64,000 bases of DNA, taken from contig JBLWGC010000036.1 of assembly GCA_048772705.1 (NCBI GenBank), positions 248,001 through 312,000 on the forward strand. The letters run 5' to 3'. The translations under genes and the position numbers were made by a program. The notes under the pieces were generated by a model, which did no database searches, was not told where the DNA came from, and worked only from the letters and a program-made list of their open reading frames with translations. This document shows, one piece after another, positions 13,001 to 23,900 of this stretch. The DNA comes from Leidyana gryllorum EB-2025a. Its lineage: Eukaryota; Apicomplexa. Each line of letters starts with the position of its first letter. The first letter of the stretch is position 1.

Positions 13001-16000
13001 ACTGTTCGACCTGCTCGTTACGTTCGGCCAGAGCCCGACGCAAATCCTCCTAAGGACGGAACTTTTTCATGTCGAGGCAGCCAACGAAAGAGTTCTTCAC
13101 ATTACCTGAGCGAGTTCGAATTGATCCAATGTGGTCTGCCATCTGGCCTCCTCCTCGGCGTGCAGCCGCTTCAGGGAGGCGATTTCGGTCTTCCAGGTGG
13201 TCGACTCTGTGAGAGCCCATTCATTCTCCTTCTGAGAGGGAGATGAAACAGAGGTGGGAGGGGGGGAAGGGGATGCAGATGCAGATGCACTGGGGTAAAG
13301 ATCAATGAGTAACATTCGAAGATCCGTCGCAGCTTCCCTTCTCAAATTGTCCAGCTCGGTAGTCAGTTCCTCGGTCCGTGTAGAGGCTTGGCTCAACTTC
13401 TCTGTCACTTTGATCAATTCTTCAGTCACCAACTCATTCTGATTCTTCAACTCGTTAAGTTCTCTCTCTTTGGTCTCTTTATCGCGCCGGGTGGCCAGAG
13501 CATCTTCATTGGTCATGTCTCGCTCGGTTTTGATGGCATCTCTTTCGGCTTTCAGCACTTCCAACCGCTTTTGAGCGTCGAGCACCAGCTGCCGCTGCTC
13601 CTCCATATCTTCCAGCAGGGTGCTAACCCGTTGCAATGCCTCATCTCGCTCTGCTTCGAGAACGCTGAGTTTATGGCGAGTATGCGCCAGTGTCTCGGTG
13701 CATCCGGTCAAGGAGTCTTTGGTGACCTCCAATTCCGCCGACAGAGCCTGGTGTCTCTCGCGCGCCTGTTCGGCAATGTGAGACCGTTCAGAGTTGAGTT
13801 CCTCTGTTTCTTTGACGAGTGCATCGATCTGGGCTTGGAGGTTATCTATGGCAGTTGAAGCTTGAAGGTTCATCGATTTGTGATCTTCAAGTTGAGTCAT
13901 CGTCTGCTGCAACTCTTCCTTCAACTTGCCCATCTCGCTATCCATTGTCTTTATAGTGATCTCATCTCTGATTTTATCCTCCTGATGAGCCTTCAGCTCG
14001 TCTTTCAGGGCACCCATCATCTGTTCCAGTGCGATGTTCTGGCTACCAGCGGAATTGTTCGATTGAGAAAGCCTCGCCATATCGTCTTTCAGTCGCTCAA
14101 CCTCATTCCTGACCGTCAGGAGCTCCACCTCGCGCTCACGGAGCTCATTCTCTTTCTCAGCGAGTTCCTCTCGGTGGGAATTCGAGTGGGTCTCGAGTTG
14201 ACGCATTTGCTGTTGTAATGCGTCAGCATCACTCTGAGCCACACTCAGGTCGCGCTTGGCCCGGTCGGCTTTTTCTTCGGCATCACGTAGTTGTTGACGC
14301 AATTGCTCTAAGAGATCGTCTTTTTCCACAATCTCAGCCTCCAGTCGACGGACATCGGCCGCCGAGACTCCCACAGGCAGCTGTCTGGGAGTAGATCTGC
14401 CTTCCTCACTGGCCAAGAAAGGCTCGGCCATGCCGGCGTTGGTCAATGATCGACGTTCTTCGGCTGAGCTCGCCGAGGAAGCGAGTCTCTCCATGCTGAC
14501 TTGACGCACCACTGTCTCCATCTCTTCAATTGCATCCCGCATTGTGTTCTCAACAGCGACGTGTCGGAGATTGTCATCGGCGAGAGCATCGGATTCTTGC
14601 TGATACAGATGAGTCCGCTCGTTAGCCTTATCCAACTCGGCTTCCAGTTGCGCTATGCGCAAAAGGGCAGTGCGAAGATCCTCAACCACAGCATCCGGAG
14701 TATCAATGGTGCTGCTGGGCGAGGCGGCAGCGTTCATCGTTTCGCGGACCGCCATAGTGGTGTCCATGAGATGTTTGCGCTCAACCTGTAACTCGTCGAC
14801 CGTCTTATTGGCATTCGTGAGATCCTCTTCGAGCTTCGATATCTTTTGAAGATCCTCTTCGAGCGACCGTTCTTTGGCTTCGAGTGTCTGTCGCAGTGCA
14901 ATGACGTCATTGGTCAGTCTCGTGATTTGGTCACCCCTATCTTCGAGGTCCAAATCTTTCCTCCCGAGCTGTTCCCGCAAATCCGCAACTTGAGACTGCA
15001 AATCAGCGCATTCTCGCGTCGCTGATTGAACGGTGGCGATAAGGTCGGAGATCTGAGTGTCGCGAACGGACGAACTCTGTTCCTCGGAAGCCAAAAGAGT
15101 CTCTTTTTCTTTGAGGAGATCCTGATACAGAGCTGTGACATTCTCTGTCGCCGCTCTGCTGTCTTTGAGATCAGCTTCCAACGAGTCCTGAAGCCGTCTC
15201 GCTTCCGCGAGGTCTTCTTCCAGAGATTGCACATTTGTGGCCAGCGTAGAGTAACTTGTGTCGGCCTCAGCCTTAATTTGGTCGATTTGTTCGGAAAGCG
15301 CTTTGGACCGCACTTCCAGTTCGTCCTTCTCTCCGGTGAGCTGAGCGTTGACGCGCTCCAACTCGGCGTGTTGTGACTGTAAGTTGGAGAGATTGCGGTC
15401 GCTGGAGTGCAGTTGCTCAGATATCTGAGACCTCTCTTCGTCTACCCGGCGCAGATCGGCGTTCAGCTCTTGGCGTTCCGTCTCCCAGTCTGCCTTGGCG
15501 GCTTCAAAGTCGGCCTTCAGCGTATCGATCTGCTGCTGAAAGGCGGACCGCTCCTCGTCTTGGAGTGCGCTGTTTTGGGCGCGTCGCTCGTTAATCTCGC
15601 TCAAGAGCTCAGCCTGAAGCTGAGTGGATTTCTCTTTTTCGCGTTCGAGTTCCGTATTGAGTGCAGCTATCTGCTCAGTCATTGTCCGTTGTTCGTCCAG
15701 CACAGCCAGTCGGATTGCATCGAGCTCTTGCACCCGCAGGTTAGATTCTTGCAGGTCATCTTCCAACTTGGTGATTCTGGAAGATTCGTTTGGATCGCGA
15801 TCGTTCAAGTGGGTTTCCAACTCTGCGATCTTTGCGTCACGCTGCTGGAGATCAGTTTGGAGACGGTTAAGATCCAATAGGGCCGCCTCCTTTGCCGCGT
15901 CGGCTTGCTGACACTTGTTCAGAGCAGCTTCCAACTCGACCGACAGCTCCTGAACCCGAGCTTCGCTTCCCTCCTGACGACTGGCTAAGTCCTCGGCTCG

Positions 16001-17896
16001 CTCAGTCATCGAGGCAATGGTACTACGCATTTCCTTAGCTTCCGTCGAAGCGGCCGTCGTCTCGAGAGCCTTGGATTGGATCGCTTGGGACAGAGCCTTC
16101 ATGTCCTCCACCTGTCATGACAAAGTCGGCCATCACCCGTCAAGGAGAAGAGATTTGAAAGCTTACCACGTCGTGAGGTAAGCCGTCGAGTTGCTCCTCA
16201 AAGTCATCCAGAGAGGAGTTGTCCGCGAGGGCGGCGTATAGTGCGCGTAGGGGCTGAGAGCCACAATGACTACGAGGAAATCGCGACATCGGGATGGGCG
16301 CTGCTGACCTCACCATATCTTCGTCTCCGACGGAGGGCGGAAGCTGCGACAGACGAGAAAGGGAACGACACGGGAGGGGGAGCAGGCAGGCAGGAAGGAA
16401 CAAGAGAAGAAGGGAGTTGCAGCGCCCAACCCTCTCGTCTCACACACAGGTAGTCAAACTCACAGATCGAACGTTCTGCAGCTCCAATTTGAGCTGATTG
16501 TATTCCTCACGTGACGCTCGTTCCTATCGAATGGAATTAGTGTTTTGCAATTGGGCAGAGAGAGAGAGAAAATTGGAGTATTACTCACCGATTCCCGAGA
16601 GATGGCCAGTTCTGCCTGGGCCTTCTGGAGTTCTGTGGCCAGATCGGAATCTGCTGCATCGCCTGCAATACGTTCACGGAGCTGAGCACGGGCTTCGTCG
16701 AGCTCGTTGCGCTGCTCGTCATTGGCTTTTTCCAATTCCACTAATTGCTCTCGGAGTGTCCGGACTTCTTCTTGAGCCTCTGCGAGCGCCTTCTTGGCCT
16801 GTTGGAGCTCCTCGGCTAATTGCTGCTTGGCCAATCTCTCTTTAGCCAAGGAGTCATTTAGCGAAGCCAGTTTGGCCCCGAGATCGTCGAGACGTGCGGA
16901 GGTCTTTGGACTGGTGGCTTCAGGGATTAGCTCTCCTATTTTGCGTTCTAATTCCTCTACTTCAGCCTTGAGCTGTGTGATAGTCATATCCTTAGTTTCT
17001 AGAATCATTTGGAGCGAGTCTCGCTCGTGTTCCAGATTTATACGTTGTTGGTCGGCTCTGCAAAGGCGGGGTTAAGTAAGTACTGCTGTAGACCGGATGT
17101 CAGTCAGATGGCCCGTTCGAGAGTCGAGAGAAACTGAATATATCTCTATATATGGGTACGACGGCAGCATTGACACTCACACTCCACCCACTCTGAGCGT
17201 CGGACGGAGCCTCTGACACACATCTGTGGGACTTACTCATCAAACTTCTGGCGTGCAACTCCAACGTCGTCCAAAGACTCTGCGGCCGCGGCGGGATGCT
17301 CATCTTCACCAATAACGGAGGCGCCTTTGAGAGAATCGCCGACTTGCGAGCGTCCGTCAGACTTGGACTTCTTTGACTGGTTGGTGGTCTTGAAAGCCTT
17401 TGGGACTTTGAGGCCCCCAAAGACCCCCTTTTTCTTCTTCTTCTTGGAGCCCATGACTGTTTCGCCACCATCGGTTACGGTGTCCCCTCCAACACTCATG
17501 AGGTCAGCGGGGTCGAATTCCGCATCGCTACTGTCCGATCGGCGGCTCATTGCAATACTGGGGGCGCCAATCGGTTCAGATCTCCCGGTGGCGGCTACGT
17601 GGATGTGGCCGGTGGTGCATGGACTGCAGCATGCTTACCGACGTCCGGGGTGATATCTGCGGAGTGTGAGACATGGAGTTCTGGGGAGGCCTCGGGGGTG
17701 CTGAGCGAGGTTTCGAGGTCAATACGACTGGAGGGGGGCGAGGGCGCGGTGGGGCTGTCTACTGACACGCCATCCACGTTATCAGGTTCTGTTTCGACAT
17801 GGAATGGGTTGAGAAACGAGCTGCTGACGTACGGAGATCCTTGTTTCCCTTCTTCTTGTGAGACGTAGAAGAGCCAGGTATCTTGAATTTCTTCAT
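10059..17896 (-). CDS. Giant coiled-coil protein, about 2340 residues, 13 or 14 exons
   Basis: Exons 17896-17833, 17788-17639, 17594-17237, 17057-16589, 16523-16464, 16343-16167, 16111-13106, 13049-12483, 12431-12135, 12086-11484, 11437-11285, 11242-10705 and 10660-10059 join in frame. The start is basic, with two similar patches (MKKFKIPGSSTSHKKKG; KKKKKKGVFGGLKVPKAFK). From about residue 190 on the chain is almost unbroken heptad coiled coil rich in E, Q, K, L and A. The coil is interrupted near 13240-13310 by an alanine/serine/proline stretch, and the last 110 residues are proline-rich. A structural or tethering role (cytoskeleton, Golgi, centrosome) is plausible but unproven. The frame also stays open through 12020-11982, which looks like a 39-base intron. 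Its ATG is only 50 bases after the stop of the CCCH gene upstream. Confidence 0.75.
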
Positions 17897-17946
17897 AGAC
17901 AATTTATTTGAATCTGATGCGACGATGTACACATTGGAAAGAAAAG

Positions 17947-18738
17947 CTAGTACTGCCAAGACTCATTGCTATCAGCACCCCACACCCCCCTTCTTGGTAC
18001 TGCTGGGAAAGGTATACCATCCTGAACAAGGTCTTCTTCTGGACTGGCGGAAAGAGCCACTCCGACCACTCCTCCAGCTACAAAAGGAGGCGGGTACACT
18101 ATCATGGGAGGTGGCGGTCCAGAATCACACTCTACCGGGGGAGGCTCCTGCTTGCTAACCTCCTTCACTCCGTGGGCGTGTCGACTCGCATCACCGCTGT
18201 GGCAGCTACCTGTTTGGTGGTGGTGGTAGTAAGAGTAGTAGTACAGTTCGGCGACAGATTGATGAAAAGAGAGAAAGTGAGTGAGTGAGTCGAACAGACG
18301 GACGGACAGCAGGCCACACCGGAAGGGGGGTAGGGGGCGGCCTCACGTACCTGTCTTATAGTGCGCAGGGGTAGTTCGTAACTCCCCGGGACCGTGAGCG
18401 AAAGCGCAACGCTGTCCGTTGCTGCAATGTCCGCGTGCGAATTGCTGGCAAAGCTTCGTCTTAGTCAGATCTGGCTTCTGACGTAACTCGTCCGTTGAGT
18501 GAGCATACACACAATTCGCCCCGTTGAAGCACCCCCGCGCGCTCTGTAGGTACGGACAGAGCTTCGTTTTGATATGTTGGTCTCGTCTCTTGGTGGTCGT
18601 AGCCGCTCCATTATTGCCACGAGACGATATTGATTTCTGCTGGTGTGTCGTGGAACTCGTTGATAAACTTGGTGAATTATTCCCCCCGTTCTTCATCGGC
18701 ATCGCTCCATAAGTGTCCGCGCTCAACATGGCGTTCAT
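17947..18738 (-). CDS. Tandem CCCH zinc-finger protein
   Basis: Probable RNA-binding regulator of mRNA stability or translation. Exons 18738-18351 and 18209-17947 give 216 residues; the 141-base intron has a GTACGT donor and a TTACCACC-rich tract ending in CAG. Two fingers follow each other: CPYLQSARGCFNGANCVYAH (C-x8-C-x5-C-x3-H) and CQQFARGHCSNGQRCAFAH (C-x7-C-x5-C-x3-H), each preceded by a KTKLC lead-in as in TTP/ZFP36-type and alveolate CCCH proteins. The N-terminal part is Ser/Thr/Asn-rich and the tail proline-rich. The start is the first ATG in frame, which sits directly after CAG, so a trans-splice or upstream cis-splice acceptor there is possible. Confidence 0.8.
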
Positions 18739-18836
18739 CTGCCTTTTGAATAATCTTGGATGGTTGCGCAGGAAATGATTCTCAAAGCCGTAGCGATGCA
18801 ACAACGAATCGACACATCTCAACAAAAAAAAGCTCC

Positions 18837-19873
18837 CTACTGTTTAGCCGCTACTTTCCGCATATACTTCTGGTGCATCGTCTCTTGCTCTCGCAGACGG
18901 AACCTGAACCGCGGAAAGGTGCAATCATTTTCACCCAAACGGCGATCTCGAGATCTCACTTACCATTCAACCAACCGTCCCGGCACCAGCCGACATACCT
19001 CCAGCATCACAAAGTGCACTGGGTATGGAGAAATCACCACCGGAGTGGTAAACCATCCATTGATGATCGCACCCTTAACCACCCGCAAACCAGATTCCAC
19101 ATACGTTTTCGCACTCGGAATGCTCAAAGTTGGAACGCGAACCCGAGCCATCTTTGTAGCCACGAACAGAGGGATCTGACACTGAACCAATATGTTGTTC
19201 GCGCGACACTCTGCTTGCAGACTGCGACAAAACCCTTCAATGGCACCCTTGCACGCAGCGTATCCGACTAACAGCGGCTCGGCTACAACAGACGAAGCTG
19301 ATCCGAGGCAAATTATACCGCCCCGACGCCTCTCCTTCATGCCACCGTACACCATCTGAGTCAAATGCATCGTCGACTTGACATTCACATCTATCAACTC
19401 ATCCAGGAATTTGTTTTCAATCTGATTGTAATACTGCGCCAACAATTAGTCAGAAACGAGACAACACCACCCACACTCACCAGAGCTCCAGGATAACTCA
19501 GACCAACATTGTTCACCAGCAGTCCAATGTCTTTCTCGCCCACCTTCCCACGCAGGCTCGCATAGTCGTCCTTGGCAAAATCGAACTGGACACTCTCCAC
19601 GATCCGGGTAAACCCTTTCAGCTCATGCAGCTCAGTCACCAACGCCTTCAATTTCGCTGCGTCCCGCCCGATCAGAAGCAGATTCAACTCGTTAGACTTC
19701 GCAATCGCCTGGGCGTAGGCTTTCCCAATGCCATCAGTCGCACCGCTTATCACAGCCCACTCTCCCAAGCTGCTCAATGTGCGCCTCGGAAAGAAGTATG
19801 CCACAATGTACCCACTCCACCGCCAAAGGAAGCGGGCCAACAATAACACTCCCAGCAGTTGCAACAGCACCAT
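18837..19873 (-). CDS. 17-beta-HSD12 / very-long-chain 3-ketoacyl-CoA reductase-like SDR
   Basis: Membrane short-chain dehydrogenase of the family that reduces 3-ketoacyl-CoA in very-long-chain fatty acid elongation at the ER. Exons 19873-19481, 19433-18964 and 18903-18837 give 309 residues. An N-terminal hydrophobic helix (VLLQLLGVLLLARFLW) is followed by the NAD(P)-binding GATDGIGKAYA, the NNVGLSYPG motif, a catalytic serine in LGSASS and the YAACK active-site Tyr-Lys. The frame appears to end at 18960 in a TGGTAAGT, but that is a splice donor; a third small exon adds a basic tail ending KVAAKQ. The stop is 98 bases before the CCCH gene start on the same strand. Confidence 0.85.
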
Positions 19874-20317
19874 AAGGTCAAACTTTCGCCTAATCAACTA
19901 CTCCTTGGTACAGGGTTTTAGGGCTGGCTGCATGGCTGGGCTGTCACCACCCCCCTGTATCACACCCACGCTCAAGCCAGCCTTACGCCCTTCCTGGGTG
20001 GGTCGCTAAACTAACTAGGATTAACTAGCTAACTGGCTGGCTGACCGAGCAGAGAATCGTCCAAAGCTAGCGATTTTTAGCTGCGAAGTTTGCAAACTTT
20101 GGTGTATTTTACATTGCACACGCTTCTGGAAGGAAGTACATCGCAACCAATTGGGAGCTCACTGAGCGCCGGAGACGTAATCAATTCTCAATCAGAAAGC
20201 TCCCTGTCGAGGGGCGGCGAAATCATCCGTTTTCAGATGTCCCCATCGCATAATTCATCATTTGAGAACAGTCACCGGGCGCTTGTCCTGAGCAATTCAT
20301 GTTAGATAAAGTCACAA

Positions 20318-20399
20318 ACATTTCAGAAGCAGAACTGGTTGATCTTTGGTATCCTCAGTGAGAGCGTCAGATACTTTAAGATTTGCCTCATCATGATAA
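20318..20399 (-). ncRNA. Candidate box C/D snoRNA, copy 1 (U38/snR61-like guide)
   Basis: On the minus strand box C (ATGATGA) lies at 20394-20388 and box D (CTGA) at 20326-20323, 72 bases from edge to edge. An internal CTGA at 20370-20367 can serve as D'. The bases just before box D read CCAGTTCTGCTT, the complement of AAGCAGAACTGG, a conserved LSU rRNA stretch. No clear terminal stem is seen for this copy. Confidence 0.65.
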
Positions 20400-20459
20400 C
20401 AAAGAAATCATACTGTCGAGCACACAGTCACAAGCAATGGTCACCAATGAGACTTTGAG

Positions 20460-20541
20460 TATTGTCAGAAGCAGAACTGGTTGATCTTTGGTATCCTCAG
20501 CGAGAATGTCAGATACTTGAAGATTTGCCTCATCATGATGA
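20460..20541 (-). ncRNA. Candidate box C/D snoRNA, copy 2
   Basis: Box C (ATGATGA) at 20536-20530 and box D (CTGA) at 20468-20465, 72 bases apart edge to edge. It carries the same 12-base guide as copy 1 and nearly the same D' region (GGCAAATCTTCAAGTAT before CTGA), so copies 1 and 2 are the closest pair. Confidence 0.65.
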
Positions 20542-20616
20542 GTACGCACACACACACATACATATATATATAGATCAGCAGAAATCCTCGTAGCACTGTG
20601 CCCGGTGCGAATAAGA

Positions 20617-20711
20617 CTTGAAGGACTGTCAGAAGCAGAACTGGTTGATCTTTCGTATCGTCAGAAACGTCGGAAGATTTGAAAGAGGGTGTCATCACTT
20701 GGTCCTTCAAG
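20617..20711 (-). ncRNA. Candidate box C/D snoRNA, copy 3, with terminal stem
   Basis: Box C (GTGATGA) at 20698-20692 and box D (CTGA) at 20632-20629, 70 bases edge to edge. The flanks 20617-20626 and 20702-20711 are a perfect 10-base inverted repeat (CTTGAAGGAC with GTCCTTCAAG), the terminal stem expected of a box C/D RNA. The D guide is identical to the other copies while the D' region differs. Confidence 0.72.
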
Positions 20712-20746
20712 ACTTCGGGCTGGCAAGCAACAAGAAGAGACACTTG

Positions 20747-20826
20747 AGATGTCAGAAGCAGAACTGGTTTGATCTTTGGTTTCCTCATAGGAATCAGACC
20801 GAATTAAGATTGTCTCATCATATGTG
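20747..20826 (-). ncRNA. Candidate box C/D snoRNA, copy 4
   Basis: Box C (ATGATGA) at 20821-20815 and box D (CTGA) at 20755-20752, 70 bases edge to edge, with a C'-like ATGAGGA and a D' CTGA near 20796-20793. The 12-base guide next to box D is intact; a one-base insertion lies just outside it. Confidence 0.62.
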
Positions 20827-20927
20827 ATAGAATTAGAAATGGGAAGAACACAAATTTTTGCACCGCTGTCATCTGTGGGTATATGTTGTAATGAGAGAGC
20901 ACAAGAAAAAAAGTCCGTTTTGTCCCG

Positions 20928-23900
20928 TCAGTCCCACGACAGTAGTCCGTCAGGTAGCATTCGGGTCTCGAGATACTCATCATCGTGCCACCCTTGTGTT
21001 TGAGCCCAATCCGTCAACAATCGCTGAAATCGCTCCTCTGCTGCTAACCGTTGTGACACAGGTTTAGATGCTGCTGTGTTCCACTCGCGATCTGGATTTT
21101 GCTGCGCATGGATGGCTTGACGCAGGCCAAACTCCTCCTCCACTGGCGCATTGCACTCATTTAGAACTGCTCGCAAACTGGGGTGGTGAGTGGGTGTGGG
21201 CAATGCACTCTTGATGCTGTTGCTCCATTCATTCGTCTTGTGGGTCAGTCCGGCGGTTCTTGGCATCGTCAGAGGCGTAGCAGGCGTAGATAATCTGTTA
21301 TATCCCCAGCGATCCTCCTGCACGTAGTCAACAGGGTATAAACCGCGGAATTGCGCATCTTGAGGTGTGAAAGAGGACCGATCCAAGCAGACTGCTGTGG
21401 TTGATCCAAGCTCCATCAGCGAGTTTGAGGATTCTGGTGGAGTATAACGCTGGGGCAACGGTTGACTTGTTTCAACAGGTGGTGGTGGTGACATGAATCT
21501 CGGTTGCGCATTCTGCTGATTCATTCCCGTTGGGGTGTAATCTCCGAATCCAGGCGGGGGCGCGTCTTGCAAATCTTCATCCATCGGCACATCGGTCGCA
21601 GGTGTTGAGAAGTACGGCTTTGGGTTGTGATGCGTTATGGGTCCCAGATTCCCTCTCCTGGCACTTCCAAATGCGCGTGATAGCCCTGGAGCCAAGTAAG
21701 CGGTCTTGGGTTGTGTGGAGCCGGCCGGGTTGGCTGTTTGTGGGACGGGTGACACTGGCGCAACGAGCCCAACACGCTGCGGTTTGGTGCTGGTGGTGGC
21801 CAGTGGGCTTATTGCAGCAGCCCGACTGGCAGCGCTGACTCCATGCATTCGTTTATGAGGTTCGGGGACGGTGACTGAAGTGGGTGGGGAGGAGGCCACA
21901 ACAGACCCGTTTCGTTGAGAGGTGCTCGCAGAGCTCGAGACGGGTGTCGTGGGTTCGGCAGCACTCGGGCACTGTGGGCTCCTCGGGCGCGGCTGTGCTT
22001 GACCGGCGCCCGATTTCCTCACCACGATAGGTGTCGGAGGGGAGGAAGCACGACTGCTGTGAACAGTGTGGACAGAAGGCGGTGTTGGGCTGCTCGGCGC
22101 TGCTGTAGTCGCCGCTTTGGATTTGGTTGGCGGCGTGATGGCGATTCGGAGACTCTCTGCCGCGCTGGTAGCGGTCGGAGTCATCGCTAGTGGTGAAGTG
22201 GGTGTTGGATGAGGCGTCTCGAATTGGGACGTCGCGCCTCTCAATTCACCTCTGCCGGGAACATCGGCAGGCAGTGGAGATTTGACTCCTCTCTTGGGAG
22301 CCGGTGGCGGTCGGGTGTAGGGACTGGTGGGTTGAATTTTCTTCGTTTGGCTTGAGGACATTGGAGTGCTCACTACGAGCTGAGCTGTGGGCGTGGCAAC
22401 TTTTGTTGGAGTGTTCGTCTCAGTCAATTCAGTTTGAGCGCCGGCAGCCTTTGAGTTCTCAACATCGGTCCATTGCTTCGCTTTGTATTTGAGAAAATCG
22501 ATAGTTCCTTCCCAGAGATCTTTGGTCGTATTCGAGGAGCTCTTCTTGTTCGGCTTCACGAAAGCATATTTGATCGTCGTCTCTGGGGTCGGAGAGCTGT
22601 TGCGGGCGGCGGGTTTGGCGTCGTCTCCGCCGAGCGTGGCTGCAACCGGCTTGAAGACGATGGCCCATTCGGGGTCTGCGTGGTCGGCTTGAGCTGACAA
22701 GATGCACCAGATGAGCAAATCGTTGCGGTCACAGAGCTTCTCGATCATCTTAGCCTGCGAGAAACAACTAATGTCAGCTTTTCGGGCTTTATCCAACATA
22801 TCCTGGAACACAGAGTCAGCAAACTGTTGGCTGTCAAAGAGCAGTTCCAGATAGGCTATTTTGGCGTCAGAGAGCAGCAGTGAGAACAGTTCCGACACTG
22901 AGCTAAAGTGTTGCTCTCCCAGGGTCGGAGTTATATTGCGACTGGAGAGAAAAGCGATGGCAGTCTTCAAGATCGTTTGTTCGATCACACTTCGATCAGC
23001 CACTGTTGGGGAAGGAAGTAATTGAGCAGAATGTGCCAAACGATCACTCACTTGTGATTGAGTCTCTCTGTGAGCAGTCCACCCACGAGCCACACAGAGC
23101 CTTTGTGATCGACAGAACACTGCCGGATGACTTTTTCGGCAATTGAGATCGGAGTTTGCGGCTCAGTCCGTTGAGTTTGACATCCTTGGCAGCCAATGTA
23201 TTGAAGGTATTGGCTGCCAGTTCTCCCCTATAGGACGTGGATGAGAAGGGAAAGTTGAGTGAAAGTCGCTTACCCGTTCTCCAATAAGAGGTAAAGGATT
23301 CGGCTTCCGAGTTCCTCGATATCCTCGTGGTAGTTTGGTACGTTCGCTGTGGGCGACTTATCAGGCTCAGATGCCGGCATCCGACTGAGACTGTCGTCGG
23401 CTGCTTCCCCGTTAGTTGGAGATCCCGGACACGTGTCGAGGCCTCCCCCATTCTTCTTCTTGCGACTCTTCTTCTTTTTCTTTTTGCTCCCGTCTTCCGC
23501 ACCCTTATCTTCCCCATCGCTTTCGATTTGTTTCATAATGTCATCAACAGTCGTGGGTGGGGGTGCAGCTGGAGTCGGTGAGGGGGTGACAACCGGCGGT
23601 GGAGGAGGGATGGGTTGAGCAGCGGCGAGTTCGCTGAGTTTCATCTCGAGGAGATGAGCCTTCCGTCGCGCTGCCTCGGTTTGTTGATGCATCCGACCAC
23701 CTGCTGCTGCGAGTTCGGCAGCCATGCCCTTGAGACACCCGGCCAGATGGCCGTCGATGGTGAGACTGGGGCTTGTGATGAACTCATCGCTGCCAAATAG
23801 ATCGCTGGGGTGGCAGTGGCTTCCCTGTGAGCCCCATCGACTGCGGAACCTCTCTCGGATGTGACGGCCAATCGATTGAGGTGGAGGGTTGAACATAAAG

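Larger units (their letters stand above)
20318..20826 (-). repeat. Four-unit degenerate tandem array of a snoRNA-like element
   Basis: Four units start (plus-strand order) near 20323, 20465, 20629 and 20752, spaced 142, 164 and 123 bases. A core of 70-72 bases is conserved in each; the spacers are only weakly alike, sharing fragments such as a GACTT-GA element just before the TCAGAAGCAGAACTGG block. Box C and box D motifs sit at the core edges in all four copies, so the array is best read as a snoRNA cluster on the minus strand. Confidence 0.8.
19874..20927. other. 1-kb spacer between the SDR gene and the 3492-residue gene
   Basis: Apart from the snoRNA-like array, the part next to the SDR start (19874-20310) shows only short direct repeats of GCTAGCTGG/AACTAGC type near 20010-20045 and no open frame worth keeping. 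A short CA/TA microsatellite lies near 20546-20572, between copies 2 and 3. The remainder, 20827-20927, holds nothing I recognise. Confidence 0.6.

Noticed and set aside
13240-13310. Ala/Ser/Pro segment in the giant coiled coil as an unspliced intron
   Set aside because: A CAG acceptor exists but the only possible donor (GTTACT) is weak, and the segment is open in frame, so I left it as coding.
12678-15880. Several leucine-rich plus-strand frames resembling membrane proteins
   Set aside because: They mirror the coiled-coil gene, whose Glu and Gln codons read as Leu, Phe and Ser codons on the other strand.
20465-20788. Minus-strand frame with repeated PVLLLT segments
   Set aside because: The repetition is caused by the snoRNA-like units; codons are not conserved between units while box C, box D and the guide are.
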